Below are positions 42,985-55,100 of a DNA stretch of 64,000 nucleotides, piece by piece. The position numbers and the translations under genes are program-made. The notes below the pieces were generated by a model that was not told the DNA's origin, made no database searches, and saw nothing but the letters and a program-made list of their open reading frames with translations. Within the stretch, counting starts at the first letter, position 1. Every line of letters begins with the position of its first letter. This DNA comes from Tateyamaria omphalii (GTDB taxonomy: Bacteria; Pseudomonadota; Alphaproteobacteria; Rhodobacterales; Rhodobacteraceae): positions 2,914,001 to 2,978,000 of the forward strand of contig NZ_CP019312.1 in assembly GCF_001969365.1 (NCBI RefSeq), read 5' to 3'.

Positions 42985-43470
42985 CTAAGCGGGTGCGGTC
43001 AGGGTTTTCTCCATCTCGGCCCGGTCCAGGTATTCTCCAAGCCGTTCCATGCGCTCATGCCGGACAAGGGCAAAACCCTTCGCCGCAAAGGCAGGCTGAG
43101 CGATCAGCGACGCATGGACCCGCAATCGGTGCAGCCCCGCGGCACGCCCTCCCGCCTCAATGCGGTCATAAAGGGCTGAAAACACACCCCGTCCTTGCCA
43201 CTCCGGCAGAACAAAGGCCAGATCGACATAGGCCCCCTCGCGCGTCACAAACCCCACCGGCGCGCCCTGTGCCTCGGCCACGACAACGTCCTGCGCGGCC
43301 AGCTTGCGCGCCCACGCCTGCCCGGCATGGGGTGCGGCACACCAGGCCGTTCGCTGCGCAGGCGTGTAGGCGCCCGGCCCCTCCTGAATGGCTTCGAACA
43401 TCACCCGACCCAGCGCATCCGCCTCGCCGCGGATCATGTCGCGCAGCACGCATTTCGTTGCCTTATCCAT
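42985..43470 (-). CDS. GNAT family N-acetyltransferase
   Basis: 161 residues. The acetyl-CoA binding motif is in VDLAFVLPEWQGRGVFSALYDRIEA (Q-G-R-G-V), followed by RLRVHASLIAQPAFAAKGFALVRHE, the usual end of the GNAT fold. This resembles the phosphinothricin/streptothricin-like small acetyltransferases of Rhodobacterales. The target is unknown. The gene is single. Confidence 0.88.
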   Translation of the reverse strand: MDKATKCVLRDMIRGEADALGRVMFEAIQEGPGAYTPAQRTAWCAAPHAGQAWARKLAAQDVVVAEAQGAPVGFVTREGAYVDLAFVLPEWQGRGVFSALYDRIEAGGRAAGLHRLRVHASLIAQPAFAAKGFALVRHERMERLGEYLDRAEMEKTLTAPA

Positions 43471-43557
43471 CGCTCTGCCGTCCGTTTCATTAGGCCCGTG
43501 TCAATAAACGGCACCAAAACCGTTCCCACATATGCGCCCCGCCGCTAGCTCATGTGA

Positions 43558-45714
<2,157 letters not shown>

Positions 45715-45764
45715 GGCGGATCAGGATCCGCCTTACCAATCGTAAGGCGGAGGTGTCCTCCGCC
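45715..45764. terminator. Cluster of overlapping hairpins between fadH and zntB
   Basis: Directly after the fadH stop: GGCGGATC-AG-GATCCGCC (45715-45732) and GGCGGAGG-TGT-CCTCCGCC (45746-45764), each an 8-bp stem. CCGCCTTAC-CAATC-GTAAGGCGG (45728-45750) is a 9-bp alternative that excludes both. There is no long T-run. It probably ends or protects the fadH transcript. Confidence 0.6.
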
Positions 45765-45811
45765 CCCGCCATGCGGTTGCCGCATGTGAGCGGTGTGGAT
45801 AGCGTGCGGAC

Positions 45812-46747
45812 ATGACCATTTGTGCCTTCGATATCATGCCCGACCGAACAGATGTTGCATCGGGTGATGCGCCGCCGGAACACGGTTACCGCTGGGTGCA
45901 TTTCGATCTCGGCGACGCGGATCTGGCAGGATTTCTGGAGGCGCATGTTCCGTCCATTCCTGCCGCTGCTCTGAGCGCCCCCGAAACGCGGCCCCGGTCA
46001 GATGCGTTTGGTGACGGTCTGATCCTCAACCTGCGGGGCGTCAACATGAACGCCGACGGGCCTGCCGACCGGATGGTGGCCGTGCGGATGTGGGTGACGG
46101 CACAGCTGGTGGTGACGGTGCGGGTACGGCGGGTCTTTGCCCTTGATGCGATGCGCGTCGAGGCCGAACAGGGCAAGGCCCCCAGCACGCCCATGGCGTT
46201 TGTGAACTCTCTTGCCACTCGGCTGATGGGGCGGGTGCAGGATACTGTGTTTGACCTGTCGGAACGCGTGGACGCCATGGAAGACAGCGTTCAGGACGAC
46301 GACCAGCCGCTGCCGACCGAACTGGCGGAGGAGCGGCGGATGGCCATACGAATGCGTCGGTATCTGGCGCCGCAGCGCGACGCCCTTGTGGCACTTGTGG
46401 GCACCAACAGCCCGCTGATGGCGCAGGGCACGCGCGACCTTCTGCGCGAGCAGGCGAACCTGGCCAAGCTGGCTGTCGAGGAATTGGAGGGCCTGATCGC
46501 CCGGATGACGGCGGTGCAGGACCATCACACCGCGCAGGCCGCCTTGTTGCAGGGGCACAATGGCTATGTGCTGTCGATTGTCGCCGCCGTGTTTCTGCCA
46601 CTTGGCTTTGTCACGGGGCTGTTTGGCGTCAACGTGGCGGGTATGCCGGGGCTTGAGGCCCCGTGGGCCTTTGCCGCGCTGTGCGCATCGCTTGCGGTGA
46701 TGACCGTGCTGGCCGTCTGGGTGCTGCGTCGGCTCAAGTGGATCTGA
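45812..46747 (+). CDS. zntB: ZntB-type CorA family metal transporter
   Basis: 311 residues. A large N-terminal cytosolic funnel is followed by two C-terminal membrane helices (GYVLSIVAAVFLPLGFVTGLFGVNVAGMPG, then WAFAALCASLAVMTVLAVWVLRRLKWI). The pore signature GVN with GMPG in place of CorA's GMN is that of ZntB-like proteins. The N-terminal RGVNMNADGPADRMVAVRMWVT block is typical of the alphaproteobacterial branch. It moves Zn2+ or another divalent ion across the inner membrane, probably as a pentamer. Confidence 0.88.
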   Translation: MTICAFDIMPDRTDVASGDAPPEHGYRWVHFDLGDADLAGFLEAHVPSIPAAALSAPETRPRSDAFGDGLILNLRGVNMNADGPADRMVAVRMWVTAQLVVTVRVRRVFALDAMRVEAEQGKAPSTPMAFVNSLATRLMGRVQDTVFDLSERVDAMEDSVQDDDQPLPTELAEERRMAIRMRRYLAPQRDALVALVGTNSPLMAQGTRDLLREQANLAKLAVEELEGLIARMTAVQDHHTAQAALLQGHNGYVLSIVAAVFLPLGFVTGLFGVNVAGMPGLEAPWAFAALCASLAVMTVLAVWVLRRLKWI

Positions 46748-46762
46748 GCCGACGCAGGCGGG

Positions 46763-47203
46763 TTATTCGACCGTGATCGTGATCACGTCACTGACCACCG
46801 GATCGGCGTGGGGGACGTGGTTCAGGTCGCCCAACACCAGCTGCATCGTGTGCTCGCCCGAGGGCAGATCCAGCGTCACCTGCGTCTGACCGCCGCCGAA
46901 GTGGATATGGTTTTCATCAGCGGGCAGGCCAAATTCCAGCTCTTCCGCGCCCTCAGGCCCCTCACCCAGCGGTGGGCGGTTCAGAAGGATGTGGTGGTGG
47001 CCGGTATTGTCGGCCTCGGTCCCGGCGGGGGCGACGCCCATCCCTTCGAGCCCGAAGATCACGGTGACAGGCGACGATACCGTGTCACCGTCCGAGATGT
47101 TCACAAAGTAGACGCGCGCATCCGCCGGTGCGGGCGTGTCCTGCGCGAATACTGGCGTGGCCAACACTGTTGCAAAAGTCACGGCTTTGACAAAGGTTTT
47201 CAT
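46763..47203 (-). CDS. Secreted DUF4399 domain protein
   Basis: 146 residues with a signal peptide (MKTFVKAVTFATVLATPVFA). The mature part (ARVYFVNISDGDTVSSPVTVIFGLEGMGVAPAG, HHHILLNRPP, HIHFGGGQTQVTLDLPSGEHTMQLVLGD) is the DUF4399 pattern, rich in His. An extracytoplasmic metal-binding role is plausible but unproven. It is divergent from the ECF sigma gene, with 106 bases between, and may be its target. Confidence 0.82.
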   Translation of the reverse strand: MKTFVKAVTFATVLATPVFAQDTPAPADARVYFVNISDGDTVSSPVTVIFGLEGMGVAPAGTEADNTGHHHILLNRPPLGEGPEGAEELEFGLPADENHIHFGGGQTQVTLDLPSGEHTMQLVLGDLNHVPHADPVVSDVITITVE

Positions 47204-47309
47204 TTTTCATTTCCTCCCGGACATGTTGAAGTTCATCCAAGGTTAACACGTCGGGATTGATTTTATTCGTACCGTTGCAGAAATTTCGTACCGCGCTGTC
47301 CGCGATGGC

Positions 47310-47789
47310 ATGGCAGAGGTACATCCACGCCTCTGGCGCTATGCCGTGTCGTTGACCGGGCGTCGCGATTGGGCTGACGATCTGGTGCAGACCACGTGCC
47401 TTCGCGCGCTGGACAAGTCCGACCAGTTCGAGCCGGGCACCCATCTGGACCGTTGGATGTTCCGCATGGCCCAGCGCATCTGGTTGAACGAGTTGCGGTC
47501 CCGCAAGGTGCGCACCGGTGGCGGGCTGGTGCCTGTCGAAGAGATCGACCTACCTGATAAAGCCCCCGGAGCGGAAACGAATATTCTGGCGCGTGACGTG
47601 TTGAACAGGGTGAACGGACTTCCCGAGGCCCAACGTCAGGCCGTGGTTCTGGTCTATGTAGAGGGGTACGCTTACAAGGAAGCGGCCGAGATTATGGAGA
47701 TACCCATCGGCACGGTGATGAGCCGTCTGGCGGCCGCCCGCAAGCGGCTGAACACCGAGATGGCCGGGGATAGGGCACAGGTTCAATGA
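47310..47789 (+). CDS. ECF-type RNA polymerase sigma factor
   Basis: 159 residues. Region 2 is PRLWRYAVSLTGRRDWADDLVQTTCLRAL...FRMAQRIWLNELRSR, and region 4 is LPEAQRQAVVLVYVEGYAYKEAAEIMEIPIGTVMSRLAAARKRL. The start is not certain, as the frame is open upstream with non-standard codons only. It is coupled by a 4-base overlap to the following anti-sigma gene. A typical extracytoplasmic stress sigma factor; the signal is unknown. Confidence 0.92.
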   Translation: MAEVHPRLWRYAVSLTGRRDWADDLVQTTCLRALDKSDQFEPGTHLDRWMFRMAQRIWLNELRSRKVRTGGGLVPVEEIDLPDKAPGAETNILARDVLNRVNGLPEAQRQAVVLVYVEGYAYKEAAEIMEIPIGTVMSRLAAARKRLNTEMAGDRAQVQ

Positions 47790-48553
47790 CACAGGTGCGT
47801 GCATTTTCCGATGAAGAGCTGACCGCCTACCTGGATGGGGAGGCGAACGACGCCCTGCATGCCGAGATTGATGCCGCGCTGGAGGCGGATCCGGCTGTGG
47901 CCGATCAGCTTGCGATGCTGGATATTCCGATGGTCCCGATTGCCGAAGCCTATGAGGCGCTGTTGCAGGACGCGCCACCGATGCCCGACTTGCCCGAAGC
48001 GGCGCCCGTTGCGACGCCTGCGCGTGGCCGCTGGGCCTGGGGTGTGGGCACCTTTGCAACCGGGTTGGCCGCTGGGCTGGCCGTGGCGATGTTCACGGGG
48101 TTCGGGACACCCGAACCTGCGCCGCGCGGTTGGGTGTCTTTCGTGGCGTCCTACCAGGTGCTTTACACGCCCGAGACGTTGGCGATTGCCCAGCCCACGG
48201 CAGAGGAGGCGGCGGTGCAGCTTGCCGCCGTGTCGGATGCGCTGGGGATTGATGTCACCGGCCTGCCCGAAGCGCAGGGCCTGACCTTCAAACGGGCGCA
48301 GGTGCTGGGGTTCAACGACAAGCCGCTGGTGCAGATCGCCTTTGCCCGCGCCGATGGAACGCCTGTTGCCTTGTGCATCATTCCGGCCGGGCCCGATGCC
48401 GCCCCCGTCAGCATGGGGGCCGCAGAGGGGATGGATCTGGCCCGCTGGAACACGCCCGGTTTTGGCTTTCTGCTGATTGGCGGGACCGATGCCGCGCCGC
48501 TGGCCGAAGAGGCCGAAACCTTCCAATCCTGGAGTGCGGATATCGCCATCTGA
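47786..48553 (+). CDS. Membrane anti-sigma factor
   Basis: 255 residues. The N-terminal AFSDEELTAYLDGEANDALHAEIDAALEADPAVADQL is an anti-sigma domain of the zinc-less ASD type (no HxxxCxxC). One membrane helix (WGVGTFATGLAAGLAVAMFTGF, about 88-109) is followed by a periplasmic domain of about 140 residues. It should hold the preceding sigma factor until a periplasmic signal arrives. The C-terminal part (LVQIAFARADGTPVALCII, GFGFLLIGG) is like that of related proteobacterial anti-sigmas. Confidence 0.85.
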   Translation: MTQVRAFSDEELTAYLDGEANDALHAEIDAALEADPAVADQLAMLDIPMVPIAEAYEALLQDAPPMPDLPEAAPVATPARGRWAWGVGTFATGLAAGLAVAMFTGFGTPEPAPRGWVSFVASYQVLYTPETLAIAQPTAEEAAVQLAAVSDALGIDVTGLPEAQGLTFKRAQVLGFNDKPLVQIAFARADGTPVALCIIPAGPDAAPVSMGAAEGMDLARWNTPGFGFLLIGGTDAAPLAEEAETFQSWSADIAI

Positions 48554-48684
48554 GCGGAATCCGGTCGTTTCCACGCCATGAACGATCCCCGCAATGACCG
48601 CGATACTGTCCAACCCTTGCCCTGATCCTGCCCTTATTGACCCGCATACCGACCGTCAACACAGAGTGATTTGAGGTAGCAGGC

Positions 48685-49590
48685 ATGGATCGCCTTACAG
48701 AAATGGAAGCCTTTGCCACGGTCGTGGATCAGGGCGGTTTTACCGATGCGGCCAAGAAGATGGGGATTTCGAAATCCGCCGTCTCAAAGCACGTGTCGTC
48801 GCTGGAGGCCCGTCTGGGTGCCCGCCTGCTGAACCGTACGACCCGCCGCGTGAGCCCGACCGAGATCGGTCTGGCTTACTACGACCGTGCCCGCCGTGTT
48901 CTGAACGACGCGGGCGAGGCGGATTCGCTGGTGACGTCCATGCAGTCGGCGCCCTCGGGCCTGCTGCGCATTTCTGTCGCGACGGATTTTGGGGTCAACC
49001 ACCTGTCGCCACGATTGTCGGAGTTTCTGGCCGATTTTCCGGACATCACGGTGAACATGGTGCTGAACAACCGCTATGTCGAGCTGATCTCGGAAGGCTT
49101 TGACATGGCCGTGCGCATTGGCGAGCTGGAGGACAGCACCCTGCGCGCCCGCAAGCTGACCGAGACGACCAAGCGTATGATCGCGTCGCCCAAGTATTTC
49201 GAGCAATATGGGCGCCCGCAAAAGATCGACGATCTGAACGCGCACAAGCTGCTTCATTATTCCAACCAGTCGTCGGGCAATGTCTGGAAGCTGACCGCGC
49301 CGTCGGGGGAAAAGCGCCAGGTGCGCACCGCCGGTTGGCTGAGTGTGAATGACGGACAGTCGCTGTTGAATGCGGCCATTTCGGGTCTGGGCATTGCGTA
49401 TCTGCCCAGTTTCCTTTACGCCGACGCGCTGGAGCAGGGGTTGGTCGAGGATGCGATCCCCGATCTGCCGATCGAGACGCAGGGCATCTATGCCGTGTAT
49501 CCGCCCGGTCGCTTCACCCAGCCCAAAGTGCGAGCGTTTATTGATTTCCTGGTCCACGCCTTTGCTGAAAAGGGTCCGTCTGACTGGTAA
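48685..49590 (+). CDS. LysR family transcriptional regulator
   Basis: 301 residues. The N-terminal winged helix is MDRLTEMEAFATVVDQGGFTDAAKKMGISKSAVSKHVSSLEARLGARLLNRTTRRV. The effector domain follows from about residue 90 (GLLRISVATDFGVNHLSPRLSEFLADFP). The pattern is that of the CrgA-like subgroup. It is flanked by the sigma pair upstream and an MFS gene downstream; the target is unknown. A clear terminator follows. Confidence 0.93.
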   Translation: MDRLTEMEAFATVVDQGGFTDAAKKMGISKSAVSKHVSSLEARLGARLLNRTTRRVSPTEIGLAYYDRARRVLNDAGEADSLVTSMQSAPSGLLRISVATDFGVNHLSPRLSEFLADFPDITVNMVLNNRYVELISEGFDMAVRIGELEDSTLRARKLTETTKRMIASPKYFEQYGRPQKIDDLNAHKLLHYSNQSSGNVWKLTAPSGEKRQVRTAGWLSVNDGQSLLNAAISGLGIAYLPSFLYADALEQGLVEDAIPDLPIETQGIYAVYPPGRFTQPKVRAFIDFLVHAFAEKGPSDW

Positions 49591-49623
49591 GAGTTAACCG
49601 ACCTCCCCTCGGTTGATGACTGA

Positions 49624-49651
49624 CCCCGGTGCGTGAGTGCCGGGGTTTTTT
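49624..49651 (+). terminator. Intrinsic terminator after the LysR gene
   Basis: The stem CCCCGG/CCGGGG with a 10-base loop is followed by six T, 34 bases after the stop codon. Confidence 0.85.
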
Positions 49652-49791
49652 CTTTGGGGGTAGGCCAGTTTTGAGCCCTTTTGTCGAATGCGGCGACATC
49701 CACGAAGGACCGCTCCGGACCATGACAGTATGTCCAAATACGCTACAACGTAGTAAGCCAAATTCAATCTAAAGGCTTTCCGTTCGTTTCC

Positions 49792-50988
49792 GTGGTGTCC
49801 ATTTTTCAAAAACGCGACTTCGCTGGCCTATTGCTTGCGAACACGATTCTCGGAGCGGCATTTCCTGTTCAGCTCATCCTCGGAGGCTTGGCGGGGCTGA
49901 TGCTGGCACCAAGCCCGACGCTTGCCACACTCCCGTCATCTGTTCAGACCTTGGCGGGCATGGTTGCCGCTGCACCCTTTTCGCTCTTGATGGGGCGGTT
50001 CGGCAGGCGAGTTGGCTTTGCCTTGGGTGGTTTGATGACGCTCCTCGGAGCGATCTTGGCCACCCAGGCTCTGATTTCTCAAAGCTTTATCCTGCTGTGC
50101 GCAGCACACTTCCTGATGGGCGCTGGATGGGCATCGTTCCAGTATTTTCGGTTCGCTGCCGGAGAGGCCGTTGAAACGAACTGGCGGCCCGTGGCGATTT
50201 CGCTGATGATGAGTTCTCTGCTGATCGCCGCTATTGTTGGCCCACAAGTGTTCATTGCCGCGAAAGACTTACTCGCGCCCATCCCTTTTGCTGGCGCATA
50301 TGCAGCGACAGGTCTGATTGCTGTGCTTGGCATTGTTCCCCTTGGCCTGGTTCGCATGCCTCGACGAAAGAGGGAACCGACCGATGAACCACCAAATAAG
50401 TTCGCCTCTCTCGCCGCTCTCCGCCGCCCCGCCATCAGGCAGGCCATTGGCATCGCCGCCGTGTCGCAGGGTGTCATGGTGTTTCTAATGATCCCAACAC
50501 CGATTGCCATGGTCGGATGCGGGTTCAGTAAGGCTACCGCGAGCGACGTTGTGCGTTGGCATATTGTTGCAATGTTCGCCCCAAGCTTCTTTACCGGGTT
50601 TTTGATCAAGCGGTTCGGGGCGCAAACCATTGCGACCATCGGGCTTGTCACCATAGCCACGGCGGCAATTGCAGCCGCGCTTGGTCTTTCCGCGCTGCAC
50701 TTCTACGGATCGCTGATCGTTCTTGGCGTTGGATGGAATTTCGGGTTCGTCGGAGGCACGGCAATGCTCGACGCCGCTGTGTCTGAGAGCGAGAAAGCTG
50801 CCGTGCAGGGGGCCAACGACACGATCATTGCGTTGATCTCTACCATCTGCGCCTTCGCTGCAGGGTTCGTCGTTTCAAGCGTGGGATGGGCCGTTCTCGC
50901 CATGATCTCTGGCGGCATCATTCTAGTTGCTATTGCTGCGTTGGCTTTTGATCGGAATACCTCACAGAAGGTCAAGAGCGGACCTTGA
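49792..50988 (+). CDS. MFS transporter
   Basis: 398 residues with about 12 membrane helices. The loop between helices 2 and 3 has the MFS motif as LLMGRFGRRVGFALGG, and the repeat is visible in FLIKRFGAQTIATIGL. The start is a GTG with no strong ribosome site. Codon use is more AT-rich than in most of the window, and IS5 debris follows. This is likely an acquired transporter. The substrate is unknown; a small-molecule or drug exporter is probable. Confidence 0.85.
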   Translation: MVSIFQKRDFAGLLLANTILGAAFPVQLILGGLAGLMLAPSPTLATLPSSVQTLAGMVAAAPFSLLMGRFGRRVGFALGGLMTLLGAILATQALISQSFILLCAAHFLMGAGWASFQYFRFAAGEAVETNWRPVAISLMMSSLLIAAIVGPQVFIAAKDLLAPIPFAGAYAATGLIAVLGIVPLGLVRMPRRKREPTDEPPNKFASLAALRRPAIRQAIGIAAVSQGVMVFLMIPTPIAMVGCGFSKATASDVVRWHIVAMFAPSFFTGFLIKRFGAQTIATIGLVTIATAAIAAALGLSALHFYGSLIVLGVGWNFGFVGGTAMLDAAVSESEKAAVQGANDTIIALISTICAFAAGFVVSSVGWAVLAMISGGIILVAIAALAFDRNTSQKVKSGP

Positions 50989-51073
50989 TGTGACCAATCT
51001 GAATGACAGCTGCGTGCCGCGTTGACGACATTCCCCGGCCAAGACCTCAAGGTCTGCTTTCAGACCCGCACCG

Positions 51074-51244
51074 TCAAAAATCGACGAATGAGAGTCTTAG
51101 GCTCGGGCCTCGTAGCCCGTAGAGGGCGATTGCACAGAGGAAGACCTTTGGGCATCCGTCATATCGCGTTGGGACCCGCCGCCAATCCTTTAGCCTGCCA
51201 AACATGATCTCGATCACTGCCCGGCAATGCATTGCGTAGCGATG
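51074..51244 (-). pseudogene. Relic of an IS5-family transposase (C-terminal piece)
   Basis: Read on the minus strand, one frame gives AVIEIMFGRLKDWRRVPTRYDG followed by CPKVFLCAIALYGLRG, closely similar to the C-terminal part of IS5-family transposases (IERMFGRLKDWRRVATRYD). The frame is closed by TGA at 51247-51245 and at 51074. The N-terminal catalytic part is missing. It is a decayed fragment of about 55 codons with no visible inverted repeats. Confidence 0.75.
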
Positions 51245-51514
51245 TCACAAGAGCGGCGATTGCGCCGTCTGTCGCGACGCTTGATGCCATGCTCCAATTC
51301 CGCCTCTTGGAGCGCGATGAGAAAATTGAGTACGGCGTAGATCGAAGATCCGGGTAACGAGCTCAGGCCAGGGATTCAGCTGGCGCAGCAGGCTACCCAA
51401 GCCGCTGACGTTTGATCCGTCCTGCGCATGGTCTTGCAGGATCTCCCCTAGCGCTGCGTCGCGCACGTGCGCGATGAGGTTGCCAAACCTCTCTAAGGCT
51501 TCACGTTCGGACAT
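51245..51514 (-). pseudogene. Truncated unknown protein beside the IS5 relic
   Basis: An 89-codon frame starting MSEREALERFGNLIAHVRDAALGEILQDHAQDGSNVSGLGSLLRQL. The first 60 residues look like a genuine small helical protein, while the rest (FDLRRTQFSHRAPRGG onwards) looks like readthrough into other sequence next to the IS relic. It begins 12 bases after the stop of the immunity-like gene. It may be a second immunity or accessory gene cut by the insertion. Confidence 0.45.
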
Positions 51515-51526
51515 GGGCGTGCCACT

Positions 51527-52090
51527 TCAGATCGCGCATGGGACCGGAGTAAAGCCCACCATCAGGCGGTCGCGTTCCGCCCAAGATTTGAAATCCTCTG
51601 TGCACAGCACCACGCCGGGTTGGCGCTGGTCAATGCCGATATGAACGTCGTCAGGCATTGGACGGGTAATGACGTAGTCCAACATTTTGAACTTCTTCAA
51701 CGTGGGCCAGAAGTGAAGCGGCGTTTTTTCCGCGTCGATGACCTCCACTTGAGGAAGTTTGACTGTGTAGTATGCTGCAATGACGTCACCGACCCATTCC
51801 AGCAGGTTTTCGGGCCCCCAAGTGATCGTGACTTCGAAGAACTCGGGCTGACGCATGTCGTAGCAACGGACAGCAGACACAAAACGGTCGGTCACCAGTT
51901 TGCACCCAACCGAAGGGATCCAATCATGCTCGGTGATCTCATCCCGCCCTAGATCGTCGGCTATGAATGGCCCAAGGTAGACCTCCCCGCGGTTTTCCGC
52001 AGCGACCCTTTTATCGTAGTCGCTTTCGTAAACCTTCGAGACCGATTTGACGCGTGGGTCTGGTTGAATTTGGTAGTACTGCATCTTCAT
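51527..52090 (-). CDS. Imm11-like (DUF1629) candidate immunity protein
   Basis: 187 residues. The sequence MKMQYYQIQPDPRVKSVSKVYESDYD, then VYLGPFIADDL, LVTDRFVSAV and MLDYVITRPMPDDVHIGI resembles Imm11/DUF1629 proteins that accompany polymorphic toxins. It lies 87 bases downstream of the rhs gene, the usual position of the cognate immunity gene. Base composition is AT-rich compared with the core genes. The proposed job is to neutralise the AHH nuclease domain of the Rhs protein. Confidence 0.6.
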   Translation of the reverse strand: MKMQYYQIQPDPRVKSVSKVYESDYDKRVAAENRGEVYLGPFIADDLGRDEITEHDWIPSVGCKLVTDRFVSAVRCYDMRQPEFFEVTITWGPENLLEWVGDVIAAYYTVKLPQVEVIDAEKTPLHFWPTLKKFKMLDYVITRPMPDDVHIGIDQRQPGVVLCTEDFKSWAERDRLMVGFTPVPCAI

Positions 52091-52177
52091 CCTCTGGCGT
52101 GAACGTTATCGCCCGGTGTTCAAAACCTGTCCGCTTCGGTCGATCAAGAACGACGATTGCACATGTTTTCTTCGCCC

Positions 52178-55100
52178 CTAACGACAATTGGCAATCTGTA
52201 GTGCACCGGTTTGTAACATGGTTCTGTGAGCAAGAACAAAGGCCCGGACGGCAAGCCTCTTGCACGTTCGGGTCATGTTGCGCGTCCTATTTTCAAGCAG
52301 TTCCAACTGCGTTGCCATATACGTGTTGTAATCGCTGTGTCCGCTGAACCCACGGTGCTGCGCAGACGTCCGCGGTGCCGCCGCCCCACCGCCTGAAACC
52401 GATGAACAGTAACGTGGCAGGTACATTAGGTTCTGCCGCGAGTTTACGTCGAACCCGATGGATCGCAGAAACGGGTTGGTTCGCAGGTGCCAAGGAATAA
52501 TGTGATGTCGCTCAAAGCCTGGCATCCGCGTCATCCAAGGTGGATAGCGCGCCTCAAGCCCTAGCGGATCAATCCAGTGTAGCGGATTGCTGACATAGCC
52601 ATGCGCGCGCGTTCCGGCGGATGCACCGAGTGGATCAATGGACAGATACTGCCCGACATCCGGGTCATAATACCGGAAGCGGTTGTAGTGCAGCCCGCTT
52701 TCGGCGTCATGCCATTGGCCTGGGAAGCGGATCGGGCAAAGGGTGGAATCACCCCATTGCCCCCTTTCCTTCCCCCAGAGGCGGTAGGTGGCCGACCACA
52801 GGATGGCGCCTGAGCCATCCACGATCTCGCGCGGCGTGCCGAGGTGGTCGGTTATGACATGGCCAAGGGTCTCGCCTTCGCGAAGGAGCGGGCGGTGGCT
52901 GCGCGGCTCAAAGTGCCAGTGGACGGCGGCGGCTCCATCCGTCGCTTCAATGGCGATGACATCGCGATCCCAGAGGAACCGGGTGCGCGTGCTGGCCGAG
53001 CGTTTTTCGATGCGCCGCCCGAACGGGTCATAGGTGTAGTCCCAACGCTCGCCTTCCGGCGTGATGCACGCGACCAGCCGATCCATCACGTCCCAATGGT
53101 AGGTCCAGGTCTGGGGCCGGAATCCGTCCCGTTGCACGCGGCGTTCGGTGACGCGCCCGCAGGCGTCATAGGACAGGGTGATGCGCTCGCCCCCCAGCCC
53201 TGCGGCTTCGTGCACACGGCCGCCCGGCGCTGTGCGCCAATACGACAGCGGCCGGTCCAGCGGCATCTGCGGTTGTGCGATATCGGCGGCTTCGACATCC
53301 TGCGTGAGCTTGTAGGCAAAGCGTTCGACCTCGATGGTCTCGGACGGAAAGCCCGGCACATCACTGGGCACGGGCGTGGCAAGGCGCATTCCGACGCCGG
53401 AGGGCAGGCCATGGCGGGCTTGGGTGATCTGGGCGTTTGCGTCGGCTTGATATTCGGTCGCGCCCCAGAGATCGTCGGCGATGCGCGTTGGCGTATCGCG
53501 CCGGTTCCACGCGTAGCTGCGGGTGAAACGATCGGGGCCGTAGGCCAGTTGACGGATGAGTTGCCCGGCGCTGTCAAATTCCTGCATCAGTTCGAAAGCC
53601 CCGGCCCCGCGCATGGCGATGGGCCGCCCCAGCGGATCACGGTCAATGGTAAGCGCATCCGTCCCATTGAGGCTGAGCCCGGTCAGAAAGCCCGAAGGTC
53701 CATAGCGATACTCCGTCAGATGTGTGCCGATACGCCGTTCGGTAACATTGCCACAGCAATCGAAGGCGCGTTCGATCCGCTCGCCGTTTTGGACTTCGGC
53801 AATCTGGTTGCCCATGGCATCGTATTCCAGTTCGATCACTGCATCGGCCCCAGTGGCCCGCTTGATCAGGCCACGGCCGTCGTAGTCGAACCGATCTTCG
53901 ACCTGCACCGTGCCGTCAGGGGCGACACCAATGCGGGCGGTCAGTTGATCGGCGGCATCCCATTCGAAGCGCATGGTCCGGCCATCGGGGAAATGCAGCG
54001 CAATAGGCCGATCGGCATCGTCAAAGTCGTAACGCAGCTCCAGGCCCGCGAAGTCGACCTCACGGATGATCCGGCCCGCGACGTCCCGTTCGAAGCGCCA
54101 AACCTCGCCCACCTGGTTTGTCACCTCGCTGAGCGCGAGCTGGTCGTCATAAGTGAACCGTAAACTGCCTTCGCGCGGATCGATCATCTCGATCAAATTG
54201 TCGAAAGCGTCGTGAACAAGGCGGGTGACGGCCCCTTCGGCGTCGCGCATCTCAACGATTCTGCCATGCGCCTGACCGCGCAGCTCGGTTTTCGCGCCAT
54301 CCGCGCGGATCACGCGCGCGGCAGTCCAGAAATCGAGGCCGGGCTGGTCTTCGTATTCGAAGCGGATCGTGGCCCCCAGTTCATCGGTGGTAGAGGTGAT
54401 GCGCCCCCAGGTGTCGCGTATGAATGTCGTCTGTGCACCGTTGAAATCGACCTCCGAGATCAGCCGGTGTCGATCATCGTAGCTATAGCTTCGGATCATG
54501 CCGTCATGTCGGCATTCCCCCAATACAAGGCCCCGATCCGAAACTTTCAGATCAGTGACATGGCCAAGCGGATCACGGACCGAAACGAGGTTTCCGCGTT
54601 CGTCGTATTCGTATTCCCATGCTGCGCCGGTCGGGTCGATCACCCGCTCGATCTGCCCGTCAGCGGACCAGCCGTAATAGGTGATCTGGTCCAGCGGATC
54701 GCGGATGGATTTCACATTGCCATCGGCGTCGTAGAGGAAGCGGGTACTGTGACCGAGGGGGTCGATGCTCGCGCTGACAAGGCCCTCTGCGTCTTCCTCG
54801 AAACGGGTCAGATGGCCAAGGGCATTTTCCTCGGCGGTGATGTTGTCGTTGGCATTGTAGTGATAGGTTTGCGCCCGCGCATGATCGCCGCCCGGTAGAT
54901 ACAGGGTTTTGCGCGAATCGCTGTCATAGACGGCGCGGTCACCGTGATAAGGGCCGGACGTGTCGCTGCACAGGCGGCGGCCTTGATCGTCAAGCGTATA
55001 GGTGGCGTCATAAACCTCGTTACGTTGTAGGCCGACGATCCGGTTGCGTTCGTCGTAGCGGAAGCGATGGTGTTCGCCATAAAGGGCGCGCGCCTCCAGC

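Noticed and set aside
52844..54163. A 439-codon plus-strand frame over rhs
   Set aside because: Shadow of the YD-repeat region; repeats in the minus frame explain the sequence.
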